Assembly (NCBI RefSeq): GCF_900544955.1
Contig: NZ_UQXD01000057.1
Location: forward strand, 1 to 11,986
From: an uncultured Oscillibacter sp.
Lineage (GTDB): Bacteria; Bacillota; Clostridia; Oscillospirales; Oscillospiraceae
Direction of reading: 5' to 3'
Length of the DNA: 11,986 bases
Part shown: positions 6,807-11,986 of the stretch, piece by piece
How positions within the stretch are numbered: position 1 is the first letter of the stretch
How the letters are laid out: the number at the start of each line of letters is the position of its first letter
The notes under the pieces: model-generated
Databases searched by the model: none
What the model saw: only the letters and a program-made list of their open reading frames with translations
What the model was told of the DNA's origin: nothing
Program-made: the position numbers and the translations under genes

Positions 6807-6849
6807 CGGCGGCGGCGCGGTGAGAATTGCCGCGCCGCCGCCGCTCTTT
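6807..6849 (+). terminator. Terminator of the vor operon
   Basis: A 14-bp GC-only stem (CGGCGGCGGCGCGG at 6807-6820 with its complement at 6830-6843) has a 9-base loop and is followed by CTCTTTCC, a short pyrimidine tail. It lies 18 bases after the gamma stop codon and before the next promoter. Confidence 0.75.
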
Positions 6850-6883
6850 CCCCGCGGAGGGGGGATTCTGTGCATTTTACCGA

Positions 6884-6912
6884 TTGACTTTCGTCCGCCA
6901 ACGGCGTATAAA
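6884..6912 (+). promoter_or_regulatory. Sigma-A promoter of the T-box/aminotransferase unit
   Basis: TTGACT (6884-6889) and TATAAA (6907-6912) are 17 bases apart. Transcription should begin near 6919, just before the first conserved T-box leader bases. This makes the aminotransferase independent of the vor operon. Confidence 0.85.
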
Positions 6913-6939
6913 GATAACTAAATCGGCAAATATTCCAAA

Positions 6940-7199
6940 TGTGATGAACGGGACATGCCGCGGAAACACGCCTCTTTAGAGAGCTGCCGCTTTGGTGAAA
7001 GGCAGCGGGGACGCTTTCGCCGGCCTCACCCGGGAGCAGCGGACGGAACCGGGAGCTTCTCCCCCAGTACGCCCCGCCGGCCGCCCCCCGATACCGGGGC
7101 CGACAAGGGGCCGCCCCACCGGCGGCAATGAGAGTGGTACCACGGAAGTTTGACTTTCGCCTCTCCTGCAAATGCGCAGGCGCGGCGGAGGTCTTTTTT
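6940..7199 (+). promoter_or_regulatory. T-box riboswitch leader, probable leucine specifier (CUC)
   Basis: The leader binds an uncharged tRNA and antiterminates. Stem I starts at GATGAACGGGAC (about 6943-6954). Its distal part has AGAGAG (6978-6983) and a GCTGCC/GGCAGC stem (6983-6988 with 7001-7006) enclosing the conserved GGTG loop. The specifier loop lies between GGC and CCCG, with strand CTC-A (7025-7028), a Leu codon followed by the expected purine. The T-box core is AGAGTGGTACCACG (7131-7144); its TGGT (7135-7138) can pair with an ACCA tRNA end, fitting the A73 of tRNA-Leu, -Ile or -Val. GAGAG (7130-7134) pairs with CTCTC (7161-7165) as antiterminator, competing with the terminator. The specifier reading is by eye and is less certain than the T-box call. 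Confidence 0.92.
7152..7199 (+). terminator. T-box attenuator (conditional terminator)
   Basis: A 10-bp stem with two G-U pairs (7152-7161 with 7184-7193) is topped by a 3-by-3 internal loop and a CCTGC/GCAGG helix (7165-7169, 7176-7180). Six Ts follow (7194-7199). The 5' arm contains the CTCTC needed for the antiterminator, so the two folds exclude each other. Confidence 0.9.
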
Positions 7200-7251
7200 A
7201 TTGAGGTCTGCACAAACTTCAATTACAACAAAGTAAAGGGAGCGTATTGAC

Positions 7252-8328
7252 ATGTTGAATATCCAGATCACCAAAACCACCACCCCCAAGGCGAAGCCCG
7301 CCGACGAGAGCCAGCTGGGCTTCGGCAAGCTGTTCTCCGACCACATGTTCGTCATGAACTACACCAAGGGCCAGGGCTGGCACGACGCCCGCATCGTCCC
7401 CTACCAGCCCTTCCAGATGGACCCCGCCTGCGTGGTGCTGCACTACGCCCAGGAGGTCTTTGAGGGCATGAAGGCCTACCGCAGCGCGGAGGGCACCATC
7501 CAGCTCTTCCGTCCCGACTGCAACGCCCAGCGCCTTCAGGACTCCTCCGACCGGCTGTGCATCCCCCCCATCCCCACCGAGGACTTCCTCCAGGCGGTGA
7601 AGGCGCTGGTGGAGGTGGAGAAGGACTGGGTCCCCCACGAGGAGGGCACCTCCCTGTATATCCGCCCCTTCGTCTTCGCCTCCGACGTGGGCCTGGGCGT
7701 CCACGCCAGCCATGAGTATGTCTTCGCCATCATCTGTGCCCCCTCCGGCGCCTACTACGCCGAGGGCATCAACCCCGTGAAAATCTACGTGGAGGACGAC
7801 TATATCCGCGCCGCCCCCGGCCTCACCGGCTACACCAAGTGCGGCGGCAACTACGCCGCCTCCATCAAGGCCGGGGAGCTGGCCGAGGAGCAGGGCTTCG
7901 CCCAGGTGCTGTGGCTGGACGGCGTGGAGAAGAAGTACGTGGAAGAGGTCGGCAGCATGAACATCATGTTCAAGATCGCCGGCAAGATCTACACCGCCCC
8001 CTGCACCGGCACCGTGCTGCCCGGCGTCACCCGCCGCAGCTGCATCGAGCTGTTGAAGGAGTGGGGCTACGAGGTGGAGGAGACCCGCGTGGCCATCGAG
8101 GACATCATGAAGGCCGGCCACGACGGCACGCTGGAGGAGGTCTTCGGCACCGGCACCGCCGCCGTGGTCTCCCCCGTGAAGGAGCTGGACTGGAAGGGCG
8201 ACAAGGTCTTCATCGGCGGGGGCGAGATTGGCCCCGTCACCCAGCGGCTCTACGACACCATGACCGGCATGCAGTGGGGCAGAATTCCCGACACCAAGGG
8301 CTGGATTGTGCCCGTGTGCAAGGGCTGA
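7252..8328 (+). CDS. ilvE: Branched-chain amino acid aminotransferase
   Basis: The 358-residue PLP enzyme (fold type IV, class II BCAT length) transfers the amino group between glutamate and the 2-oxo acids of leucine, isoleucine and valine, in the cytosol. Hallmarks are HYAQEVFEGMKAYR (64-77), the PLP-binding K196 in GLTGYTKCGGNYAAS (190-204), the EEVGSMNIMF segment (231-240) and the phosphate-binding GTGTAAVVSP near residue 300. The ATG at 7252 has AAAGGGAG 9 bases upstream. The T-box leader means it is made when a branched-chain aminoacyl-tRNA, probably leucyl, runs low, which points to a biosynthetic role. The neighbouring oxidoreductase uses the same oxo acids, so it could also feed fermentation. 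It is a single-gene unit closed by its own terminator. Confidence 0.95.
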   Translation: MLNIQITKTTTPKAKPADESQLGFGKLFSDHMFVMNYTKGQGWHDARIVPYQPFQMDPACVVLHYAQEVFEGMKAYRSAEGTIQLFRPDCNAQRLQDSSDRLCIPPIPTEDFLQAVKALVEVEKDWVPHEEGTSLYIRPFVFASDVGLGVHASHEYVFAIICAPSGAYYAEGINPVKIYVEDDYIRAAPGLTGYTKCGGNYAASIKAGELAEEQGFAQVLWLDGVEKKYVEEVGSMNIMFKIAGKIYTAPCTGTVLPGVTRRSCIELLKEWGYEVEETRVAIEDIMKAGHDGTLEEVFGTGTAAVVSPVKELDWKGDKVFIGGGEIGPVTQRLYDTMTGMQWGRIPDTKGWIVPVCKG

Positions 8329-8350
8329 CCCACCGCCCTTTGAACCGCGC

Positions 8351-8384
8351 AAAACGGGAGGAGCCCACCGGCCCCTCCCGTTTT
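8351..8384. terminator. Two-way terminator between ilvE and the GNAT gene
   Basis: AAAACGGGAGG (8351-8361) pairs over 11 bp with CCTCCCGTTTT (8374-8384) across a 12-base loop. The flanking A4 and T4 tracts let it act on both strands. It starts 23 bases after the ilvE stop and ends 3 bases from the stop codon of the convergent acetyltransferase gene. Confidence 0.85.
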
Positions 8385-8387
8385 CTC

Positions 8388-8957
8388 TCACACCTTTGCC
8401 AGTACCGCCGCCACCGCCTCCGGCGGCAGCTCCCCCACGGGCCGGGGCGGCCGGGGCGCGTCATCGTAGGCCCCGATGGCCTTCTCAAACCACGTCACGT
8501 CCCGCCAGGCCCCGTCCTTATAGCCGGTGGAGCGCTGGACGCCCATCCGGCGAAAGCCCAGGGCCTGGTGCAGCGCCTCGCTCCGGGGATTGGGGGAGGT
8601 CACCAGGGCGTAGGCCGTCCGCACCCCCTGGAGGCGCAGCAGCGCCAGCAGCGCCCCGTACAGCCGCCGCCCCAGCCCCCTTCCGGCGGCGGAGGGGTCC
8701 AGGTAGACGGACAGCTCCGCGTTCCACTGGTAGGCCGCCCGCTCCGCCTGGCGGTGGGCGTAGGCGTAGCCCAGAATCCGGCCGTCCTCCTCCCACACCA
8801 GATAGGGGTAAAAGGCGGAGATGTCCCGGACCCGGCGGGCAAACGCCTCCGCCGTGGGCAGCTCGTATTCAAAGGTGATGGAGGTTGCGATATACCGGCC
8901 GTAAATGGCCAGCAGGGCCGGGACGTCCTCCTCCCCGGCAAAGCGGATCTGCGCCAT
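8388..8957 (-). CDS. GNAT N-acetyltransferase, phosphinothricin acetyltransferase-like
   Basis: The 189-residue protein is a single GNAT domain of the PAT/MnaT type, which acetylates amino groups using acetyl-CoA. Known relatives act on phosphinothricin, methionine sulfoximine or sulfone; the true substrate here is unknown. Motifs are IYGRYIATSITFE (18-30), typical of PAT proteins, the acetyl-CoA pyrophosphate loop AAGRGLGRRLY (90-100), and NPRSEALHQALGFRRMG (123-139). A Pro-rich tail of about 25 residues after residue 165 is longer than in most relatives. The ATG at 8957 has GGGAGGGAG about 6 bases upstream, and a TATAAT follows further up. It appears to be a single-gene unit convergent with ilvE. 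Family is sure, substrate is not. Confidence 0.9.
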   Translation of the reverse strand: MAQIRFAGEEDVPALLAIYGRYIATSITFEYELPTAEAFARRVRDISAFYPYLVWEEDGRILGYAYAHRQAERAAYQWNAELSVYLDPSAAGRGLGRRLYGALLALLRLQGVRTAYALVTSPNPRSEALHQALGFRRMGVQRSTGYKDGAWRDVTWFEKAIGAYDDAPRPPRPVGELPPEAVAAVLAKV

Positions 8958-8988
8958 GGGCTCTCCCTCCCGATGCGGTCTCTCTTAC

Positions 8989-8994
8989 ATTATA
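8989..8994 (-). promoter_or_regulatory. Candidate -10 box for the GNAT gene
   Basis: A perfect TATAAT on the minus strand lies 31 bases upstream of the ATG at 8957. No recognisable -35 box is found 16-18 bases further up, because that stretch is the GC-rich terminator stem of the preceding gene. Confidence 0.4.
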
Positions 8995-9002
8995 ATAAGG
9001 AA

Positions 9003-9026
9003 GGGCCGCCGCCTGGGCGGCAGCCC
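9003..9026 (-). terminator. Terminator of the zinc-ribbon membrane protein gene
   Basis: On the minus strand, GGGCTGCCGC pairs with GCGGCGGCCC over 10 bp (one G-U) around a 4-base loop. A T-rich TTCCTTATTAT tail follows. It begins 5 bases after the stop codon at 9032 and its tail overlaps the candidate -10 box of the GNAT gene. Confidence 0.7.
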
Positions 9027-9031
9027 CTCTG

Positions 9032-9466
9032 TCAGGTCTTTCCGTGGATTTTGGCGCCGCACTTGGGACAGGTGATGACCACCTTCCCCTTGCCCACCGG
9101 CACCCGGCAGATGGTTTTGCAGCTCTTGCAGGTGAAGTACTTGTGGTCCTTGTCGGCCCGGCGGGCCTTGGCGCCGGCGCGGCTGTTTTTCATCCCCCAG
9201 ACCCAGTTCACCCACTTCTGGTTCTCCTCCCGCCGCTTGGGCAGGTTTTTGGAGAACATGCGGAAGAAAATGAGAACCATCAGCGCCCACAGCAGCACGT
9301 CGCACACCGCCGCCGGCGCCTCCAGATGGAACGCGGCGGAAAAGAGCATCCGGGCGATGCAGATGCCGATGTACCCCCACAGCAGCGCCATATTCAGCTG
9401 GTCCGTGCCGTTGCGGCCGTACATGAACCGGATCAGTCCATTGCGAATCCTCTGAAAAACACCCAT
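9032..9466 (-). CDS. Small two-TM membrane protein with C-terminal zinc ribbon
   Basis: I do not recognise a named family. The 144-residue product has two predicted membrane helices (about 26-46, MALLWGYIGICIARMLFSAAF, and 53-71). A basic linker with KRREEN and a Trp-rich WVNWVWG (85-91) follows. It ends in a probable zinc-binding ribbon with C113, C116, C120 and C133, C136 (CKSCKTIC and CPKCG). Both termini should face the same side, most likely the cytoplasm, where the ribbon could bind RNA, DNA or protein. Start is the ATG at 9466, with AAGGAG 7 bases upstream; a TTG two codons earlier overlaps that site and is unlikely. It is divergent from htpG with its own promoter. Function unknown. 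Confidence 0.8.
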   Translation of the reverse strand: MGVFQRIRNGLIRFMYGRNGTDQLNMALLWGYIGICIARMLFSAAFHLEAPAAVCDVLLWALMVLIFFRMFSKNLPKRREENQKWVNWVWGMKNSRAGAKARRADKDHKYFTCKSCKTICRVPVGKGKVVITCPKCGAKIHGKT

Positions 9467-9511
9467 GTGCAAACTCCTTTTTCTGTGGCGGACGCCCGCG
9501 CTTCTTTTTGT

Positions 9512-9540
9512 ATTCTACTCGCAAAGCCGCCGCCAGACAA
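9512..9540 (-). promoter_or_regulatory. Promoter of the zinc-ribbon membrane protein gene
   Basis: On the minus strand TTGTCT (9535-9540) is 17 bases from TAGAAT (9512-9517), predicting a start near 9505 and a leader of about 40 bases. The box pair is moderate in strength but spaced ideally. Confidence 0.6.
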
Positions 9541-9571
9541 CCGTTTGGCGCGGAAATTTACAAAATGGTCA

Positions 9572-9600
9572 TTTATTTTTCCAAGGCCTTATGCTATATT
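9572..9600 (+). promoter_or_regulatory. Promoter candidate for htpG, extended -10
   Basis: TGCTATATT (9592-9600) is an extended -10 box. The sequence 17 bases upstream (TTTATT, 9572-9577) is a poor -35. The start would be near 9607, leaving a leader of about 33 bases. No CIRCE inverted repeat (TTAGCACTC-N9-GAGTGCTAA) is present, so HrcA control is not indicated. Confidence 0.5.
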
Positions 9601-9639
9601 GTCTGTTTGGATAAAAATCAAAAGAAGGATGTGTTTATC

Positions 9640-11523
9640 ATGGCGAAGAAGCAATTCAAAGCCGAATCCAAGCGCCTGCTGGACCTGATGATCAACTCCA
9701 TCTATACCCACAAGGAGATCTTCCTGCGGGAGATCATCTCCAACGCCAGCGACGCCTGCGACAAGCTGTGCTACCGGGCGCTGACGGACGACTCCGTGGG
9801 CCTGGGCCGCAAGGACTTCAAAATCGAGCTGACGGTGGATCAGGAGCACCGGACCCTCACCGTCAGCGACAACGGCATCGGCATGGACAAGGAGGACCTG
9901 GAGAACAACCTGGGCGTCATCGCCTCCTCCGGCTCCTACAAGTTCAAGCAGGAGGTGGGCGACGACGCCAAGGACACCGACGTCATCGGCCAGTTCGGCG
10001 TGGGCTTCTACTCCGCGTTCATGGTGGCGGACCACATCACCGTGGTGACGCGGAAGTTCGGCAGCGACACCGCCTGGATGTGGCAGTCCGCCGGGGCCGA
10101 CGGCTACACCGTCACCGAGTGTGAGCGGGAGAGCGTGGGCACCGACATCGTGATGCACCTCAAGCCCGACACCGACGACGAGAAGTACGGCGAATTCCTG
10201 GAGTCCTGGCGCCTCCAGGAGCTGGTGCGGAAGTACTCCGACTATATCCGCTTCCCCATCCGCATGGAGGTCAGCAAAACCCGGAAAAAGGCGGACTCCC
10301 CCGAGGACAAACCGGAGTACGAGACCTACCAGGAGGTGGAGACCCTGAACTCCATGGTGCCCATCTGGCAGCGGCGCAAGTCCAGCGTGAAGCCGGAGGA
10401 GTACAACAAGTTCTACCGGGACAAGTTCCACGACTACGCCGACCCCCAGCGGGTCATCGCTGTGTCCGCAGAGGGCGCCGTCACCTACAAGGCGCTGCTG
10501 TTCATCCCCGGCGCCACCCCCTTCGACTACTATACCAAGGAGTATGAGAAGGGCCTCCAGCTCTACTCCAACGGCGTGCTCATCATGGACAAGTGCGCCG
10601 ACCTGCTGCCGGAGCACTTCCGCTTCGTCCGAGGCGTGGTGGACTCCCCGGACCTGAGCCTGAACATCTCCCGGGAGCTCTTGCAGCACGACCGCCAGCT
10701 CAAGGTCATCGCTGCCAACCTGGAGAAGAAGATCAAAAGTGAGCTGGCCAAGCTGCTGAAGGACGACCGGGAGGGCTACGAGACCTTCTGGAAGAACTTC
10801 GGCCGCCAGCTGAAATACGGCGTGGTGGGCGAATACGGCGCCCACAAGGACCTGCTCTCCGACCTGCTGCTGTTCTACTCCTCCACGGAGAAGAAGCCCG
10901 TCACCCTGGCGGAGTACGTGGGCCGGATGAAAGAGGGGCAGAAGTACCTCTACTTCGCCGCCGGCGAGAGCCTGGACAAGATCGACAAGCTGCCCCAGAC
11001 GGAGCTCTTGAAAGACAGCGGCACGGAGATTCTCTACTTCACCGAGGAGGTGGACGAATTCTGCGCCCAGGTGCTCCGCACCTATCAGGACAAGGAGTTC
11101 CGCTCCGTGCTGGATCAGGAGATCGAGGAGGGCGCGGAGAAGAAGGCCGAGGAGGCCGCCGGCGCCCACAGGGCCGCCTTCGACTTTGTGAAGGAGACCC
11201 TGGGCGAGGCCGTCAAGGAGGTCAAGGCCTCCGCCCGGCTGAAGTCCCACCCCGTGTGCCTCACCGCCGGGGAGGGCCTCAGTTTCGAGATGGAGAAGTA
11301 TTTCCAGTCCGTCCAGCCGGATTCCGCCATCAAGGCGGAGCGGATTCTGGAGCTGAACGTGGACCACCCCGCCTTCCAGGCCCTGGAGACCGCCGTGGCG
11401 GAGGACCCGGAGAAGGCCAAAAAGTACGCCACGCTGCTGTACGACCAGGCGCTGCTGATCGCAGGCCTTCCCCTGGAGGACCCCTCCGGGTACACAGACC
11501 TGGTCTGTGAGCTGATGCAATAA
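9640..11523 (+). CDS. htpG: Molecular chaperone HtpG (bacterial Hsp90)
   Basis: The 627-residue protein is a full-length Hsp90 (E. coli 624). The N-terminal GHKL ATPase domain shows the catalytic E31 and Mg-binding N35 in FLREIISNASDACDKL (28-43), DNGIGM (77-82) and the lid-side IGQFGVGFYSAF (116-127). The middle domain has FIPG and the conserved SLNISRELLQ, with the ATP-contacting Arg near residue 345. A C-terminal dimerisation domain follows, without the eukaryotic MEEVD tail. It refolds or stabilises client proteins in the cytosol. I chose the ATG at 9640, because AAGGA lies 10 bases before it and the protein then begins MAKKQFKAESKRLL, like other HtpG. The open frame runs 44 codons further upstream, but that part has no homology and overlaps the promoter. 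It is a single-gene unit. Confidence 0.97.
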   Translation: MAKKQFKAESKRLLDLMINSIYTHKEIFLREIISNASDACDKLCYRALTDDSVGLGRKDFKIELTVDQEHRTLTVSDNGIGMDKEDLENNLGVIASSGSYKFKQEVGDDAKDTDVIGQFGVGFYSAFMVADHITVVTRKFGSDTAWMWQSAGADGYTVTECERESVGTDIVMHLKPDTDDEKYGEFLESWRLQELVRKYSDYIRFPIRMEVSKTRKKADSPEDKPEYETYQEVETLNSMVPIWQRRKSSVKPEEYNKFYRDKFHDYADPQRVIAVSAEGAVTYKALLFIPGATPFDYYTKEYEKGLQLYSNGVLIMDKCADLLPEHFRFVRGVVDSPDLSLNISRELLQHDRQLKVIAANLEKKIKSELAKLLKDDREGYETFWKNFGRQLKYGVVGEYGAHKDLLSDLLLFYSSTEKKPVTLAEYVGRMKEGQKYLYFAAGESLDKIDKLPQTELLKDSGTEILYFTEEVDEFCAQVLRTYQDKEFRSVLDQEIEEGAEKKAEEAAGAHRAAFDFVKETLGEAVKEVKASARLKSHPVCLTAGEGLSFEMEKYFQSVQPDSAIKAERILELNVDHPAFQALETAVAEDPEKAKKYATLLYDQALLIAGLPLEDPSGYTDLVCELMQ

Positions 11524-11528
11524 GCCGC

Positions 11529-11556
11529 CGCCCGCCGGGAGCGCTCCCGGCGGGCG
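11529..11556 (+). terminator. Perfect GC palindrome after htpG, probable terminator stem
   Basis: A 28-base perfect palindrome (12-bp arms, GCGC loop) begins 6 bases after the htpG stop codon. It is followed by only ATTCTTC. Together with the stronger hairpin 33 bases on it forms a tandem terminator. Confidence 0.65.
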
Positions 11557-11588
11557 ATTCTTCAGATGCGGGGAAACGCCCCGGTCCG

Positions 11589-11626
11589 AAAAAACAGGCG
11601 CCCCCTGGCAGGGGCGCCTGTTTTTT
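11589..11626. terminator. Strong two-way terminator between htpG and the NifU-like gene
   Basis: AAAAAACAGGCGCCCC (11589-11604) pairs over 16 bp with the segment at 11611-11626 around a 6-base loop. The A6 and T7 tracts make it work on both strands. The last T of the run is the third base of the TAA stop codon of the minus-strand gene. Confidence 0.92.
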
Positions 11627-11922
11627 TACAGATGGTGGTCCCGCAGCAGCTTTTTCGCCTGCTCCCACAGCTCGTCGCTGACGCTCTGCACCACGACCAC
11701 CTGCCGCACCAGCTCCGGCAGGGCCGCCGTCAGCTCCGCCTCCACCAGGTTCTCCGTGGTCAGGTCCGCCGAGGGGCACCCGGCGCACTGGCCCTGGAGC
11801 TTCACGTGCAAAACGCCGTCCTCCAGGCGGTCCACCTGAATGCCGCCGCCGTGGGACCGCAGGGTGGGCCGGACCTTTTCATCCAGCACCGCCTCGATGC
11901 GCTTCAAATCCTCATTATTCAT
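11626..11922 (-). CDS. NifU C-terminal-domain protein (Nfu-type Fe-S carrier)
   Basis: The 98-residue protein is a stand-alone NifU C-terminal domain. Such Nfu proteins bind a [4Fe-4S] cluster between two subunits and hand it to apo-enzymes. The CxxC ligand pair is C46 and C49 in LQGQCAGCPSAD (42-53). The domain start VRPTLRSHGGGIQVDRL (17-33) is typical. Two helices finish the protein. The ATG at 11922 has AGGAGGT 8 bases upstream. Its start overlaps the end of an upstream frame by 8 bases, suggesting translational coupling. Its stop codon lies in the T-run of a two-way terminator. Fe-S enzymes in the window, such as the vor complex, are possible clients, but nothing here shows that. Confidence 0.93.
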   Translation of the reverse strand: MNNEDLKRIEAVLDEKVRPTLRSHGGGIQVDRLEDGVLHVKLQGQCAGCPSADLTTENLVEAELTAALPELVRQVVVVQSVSDELWEQAKKLLRDHHL

Positions 11923-11986
11923 GTTGAGAAACCTCCTGTTGAGCCGCCTTGGCGGCGTGAATATCCTGGCGGATGCGGTGGCGGGT
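11915..11986 (-). CDS. Partial gene, C-terminal end only, upstream of the NifU-like gene
   Basis: A minus-strand frame open to the window edge ends at TAA (11915-11917), giving the last 23 residues ...RQDIHAAKAAQQEVSQHE. Its codons show the local G/C third-position bias, and the stop overlaps the NifU-like start by 8 bases, a usual operon arrangement. The fragment is too short to identify. It contains the ribosome site of the next gene, and chance openness over 72 bases cannot be excluded. Confidence 0.45.
   Translation of the reverse strand, partial: TRHRIRQDIHAAKAAQQEVSQHE

Noticed and set aside
7021..7030. GCC (Ala) or CCT (Pro) as T-box specifier
   Set aside because: Neither matches the downstream branched-chain gene. 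GGC at 7022-7024 is needed for the helix above the loop, leaving CTC followed by the expected purine.
7839..9455. 538-codon plus-strand open frame running from ilvE through the GNAT gene
   Set aside because: It is out of frame with ilvE, Arg/His/Gly-rich, and crosses a strong terminator. Both real genes in the span have clear motifs.
9508..9639. 44-residue N-terminal extension of HtpG
   Set aside because: It has no homology to Hsp90, covers the extended -10 box and ribosome site, and uses AT-rich codons unlike the gene body.
9541..9640. CIRCE/HrcA operator before htpG
   Set aside because: I looked for TTAGCACTC and its complement and found neither.
9589..11520. 643-codon open frame antisense to htpG
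   Set aside because: Same cause: GC-biased codon use in htpG leaves the opposite strand without stops. The product is repetitive Leu/Val/Gly/His-rich with no recognisable domain.

Overview
The window looks like part of a high-GC, anaerobic Firmicute chromosome, most likely the Oscillospiraceae (Flavonifractor / Lawsonibacter / Intestinimonas type). The reasons are strong GC bias at third codon positions, strong AGGAGG ribosome sites, sigma-A promoters, a T-box leader, and a four-subunit ferredoxin-dependent 2-oxoacid oxidoreductase. This placement is an inference; no rRNA gene or species marker is present. I see no mobile element, CRISPR array or tRNA gene.

Layout. (1) 100-2324, minus strand: a two-gene unit, an unrecognised 174-residue protein followed by a CstA-family carrier, read from a near-consensus promoter at 2422-2450. 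(2) 2633-3316, minus strand: a GntR/FCD transcription factor. (3) 3485-6788, plus strand: a tight five-gene operon, divergent from the regulator. It encodes a P-loop ATPase, a 2x[4Fe-4S] ferredoxin subunit, and the alpha (VorB type), beta (TPP) and gamma subunits of a 2-ketoisovalerate-type ferredoxin oxidoreductase. It has a consensus promoter at 3393-3421 and a GC-rich terminator. (4) 6884-8384, plus strand: a branched-chain aminotransferase gene behind its own promoter and a full T-box leader, whose specifier triplet reads as CUC (Leu), ending in a two-way terminator. (5) 8388-9466, minus strand: a PAT-type GNAT acetyltransferase and a small two-TM zinc-ribbon protein, each apparently with its own promoter. 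(6) 9640-11523, plus strand: htpG (Hsp90), divergent from the zinc-ribbon gene. (7) 11626-11986, minus strand: a stand-alone NifU-C-domain protein, preceded by the tail of another reading frame that runs off the window.

How the genes may work together. The aminotransferase interconverts Leu/Ile/Val and their 2-oxo acids. The oxidoreductase interconverts those oxo acids and branched acyl-CoAs with reduced ferredoxin. CstA relatives import pyruvate or peptides. Regions 1-4 therefore read as a branched-chain amino acid / 2-oxo acid module. The T-box suggests the aminotransferase is made on leucine shortage, whereas the oxidoreductase is probably set by the adjacent FCD regulator. A TTGTGTACAA / TGGTGTACAA match near both the cstA-side and vor promoters hints that one regulator could serve both.

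No clearly new defence or mobile system is visible. The least understood parts are the ATPase heading the vor operon, the CstA partner protein, and the two membrane-bound or stand-alone small metal-site proteins.
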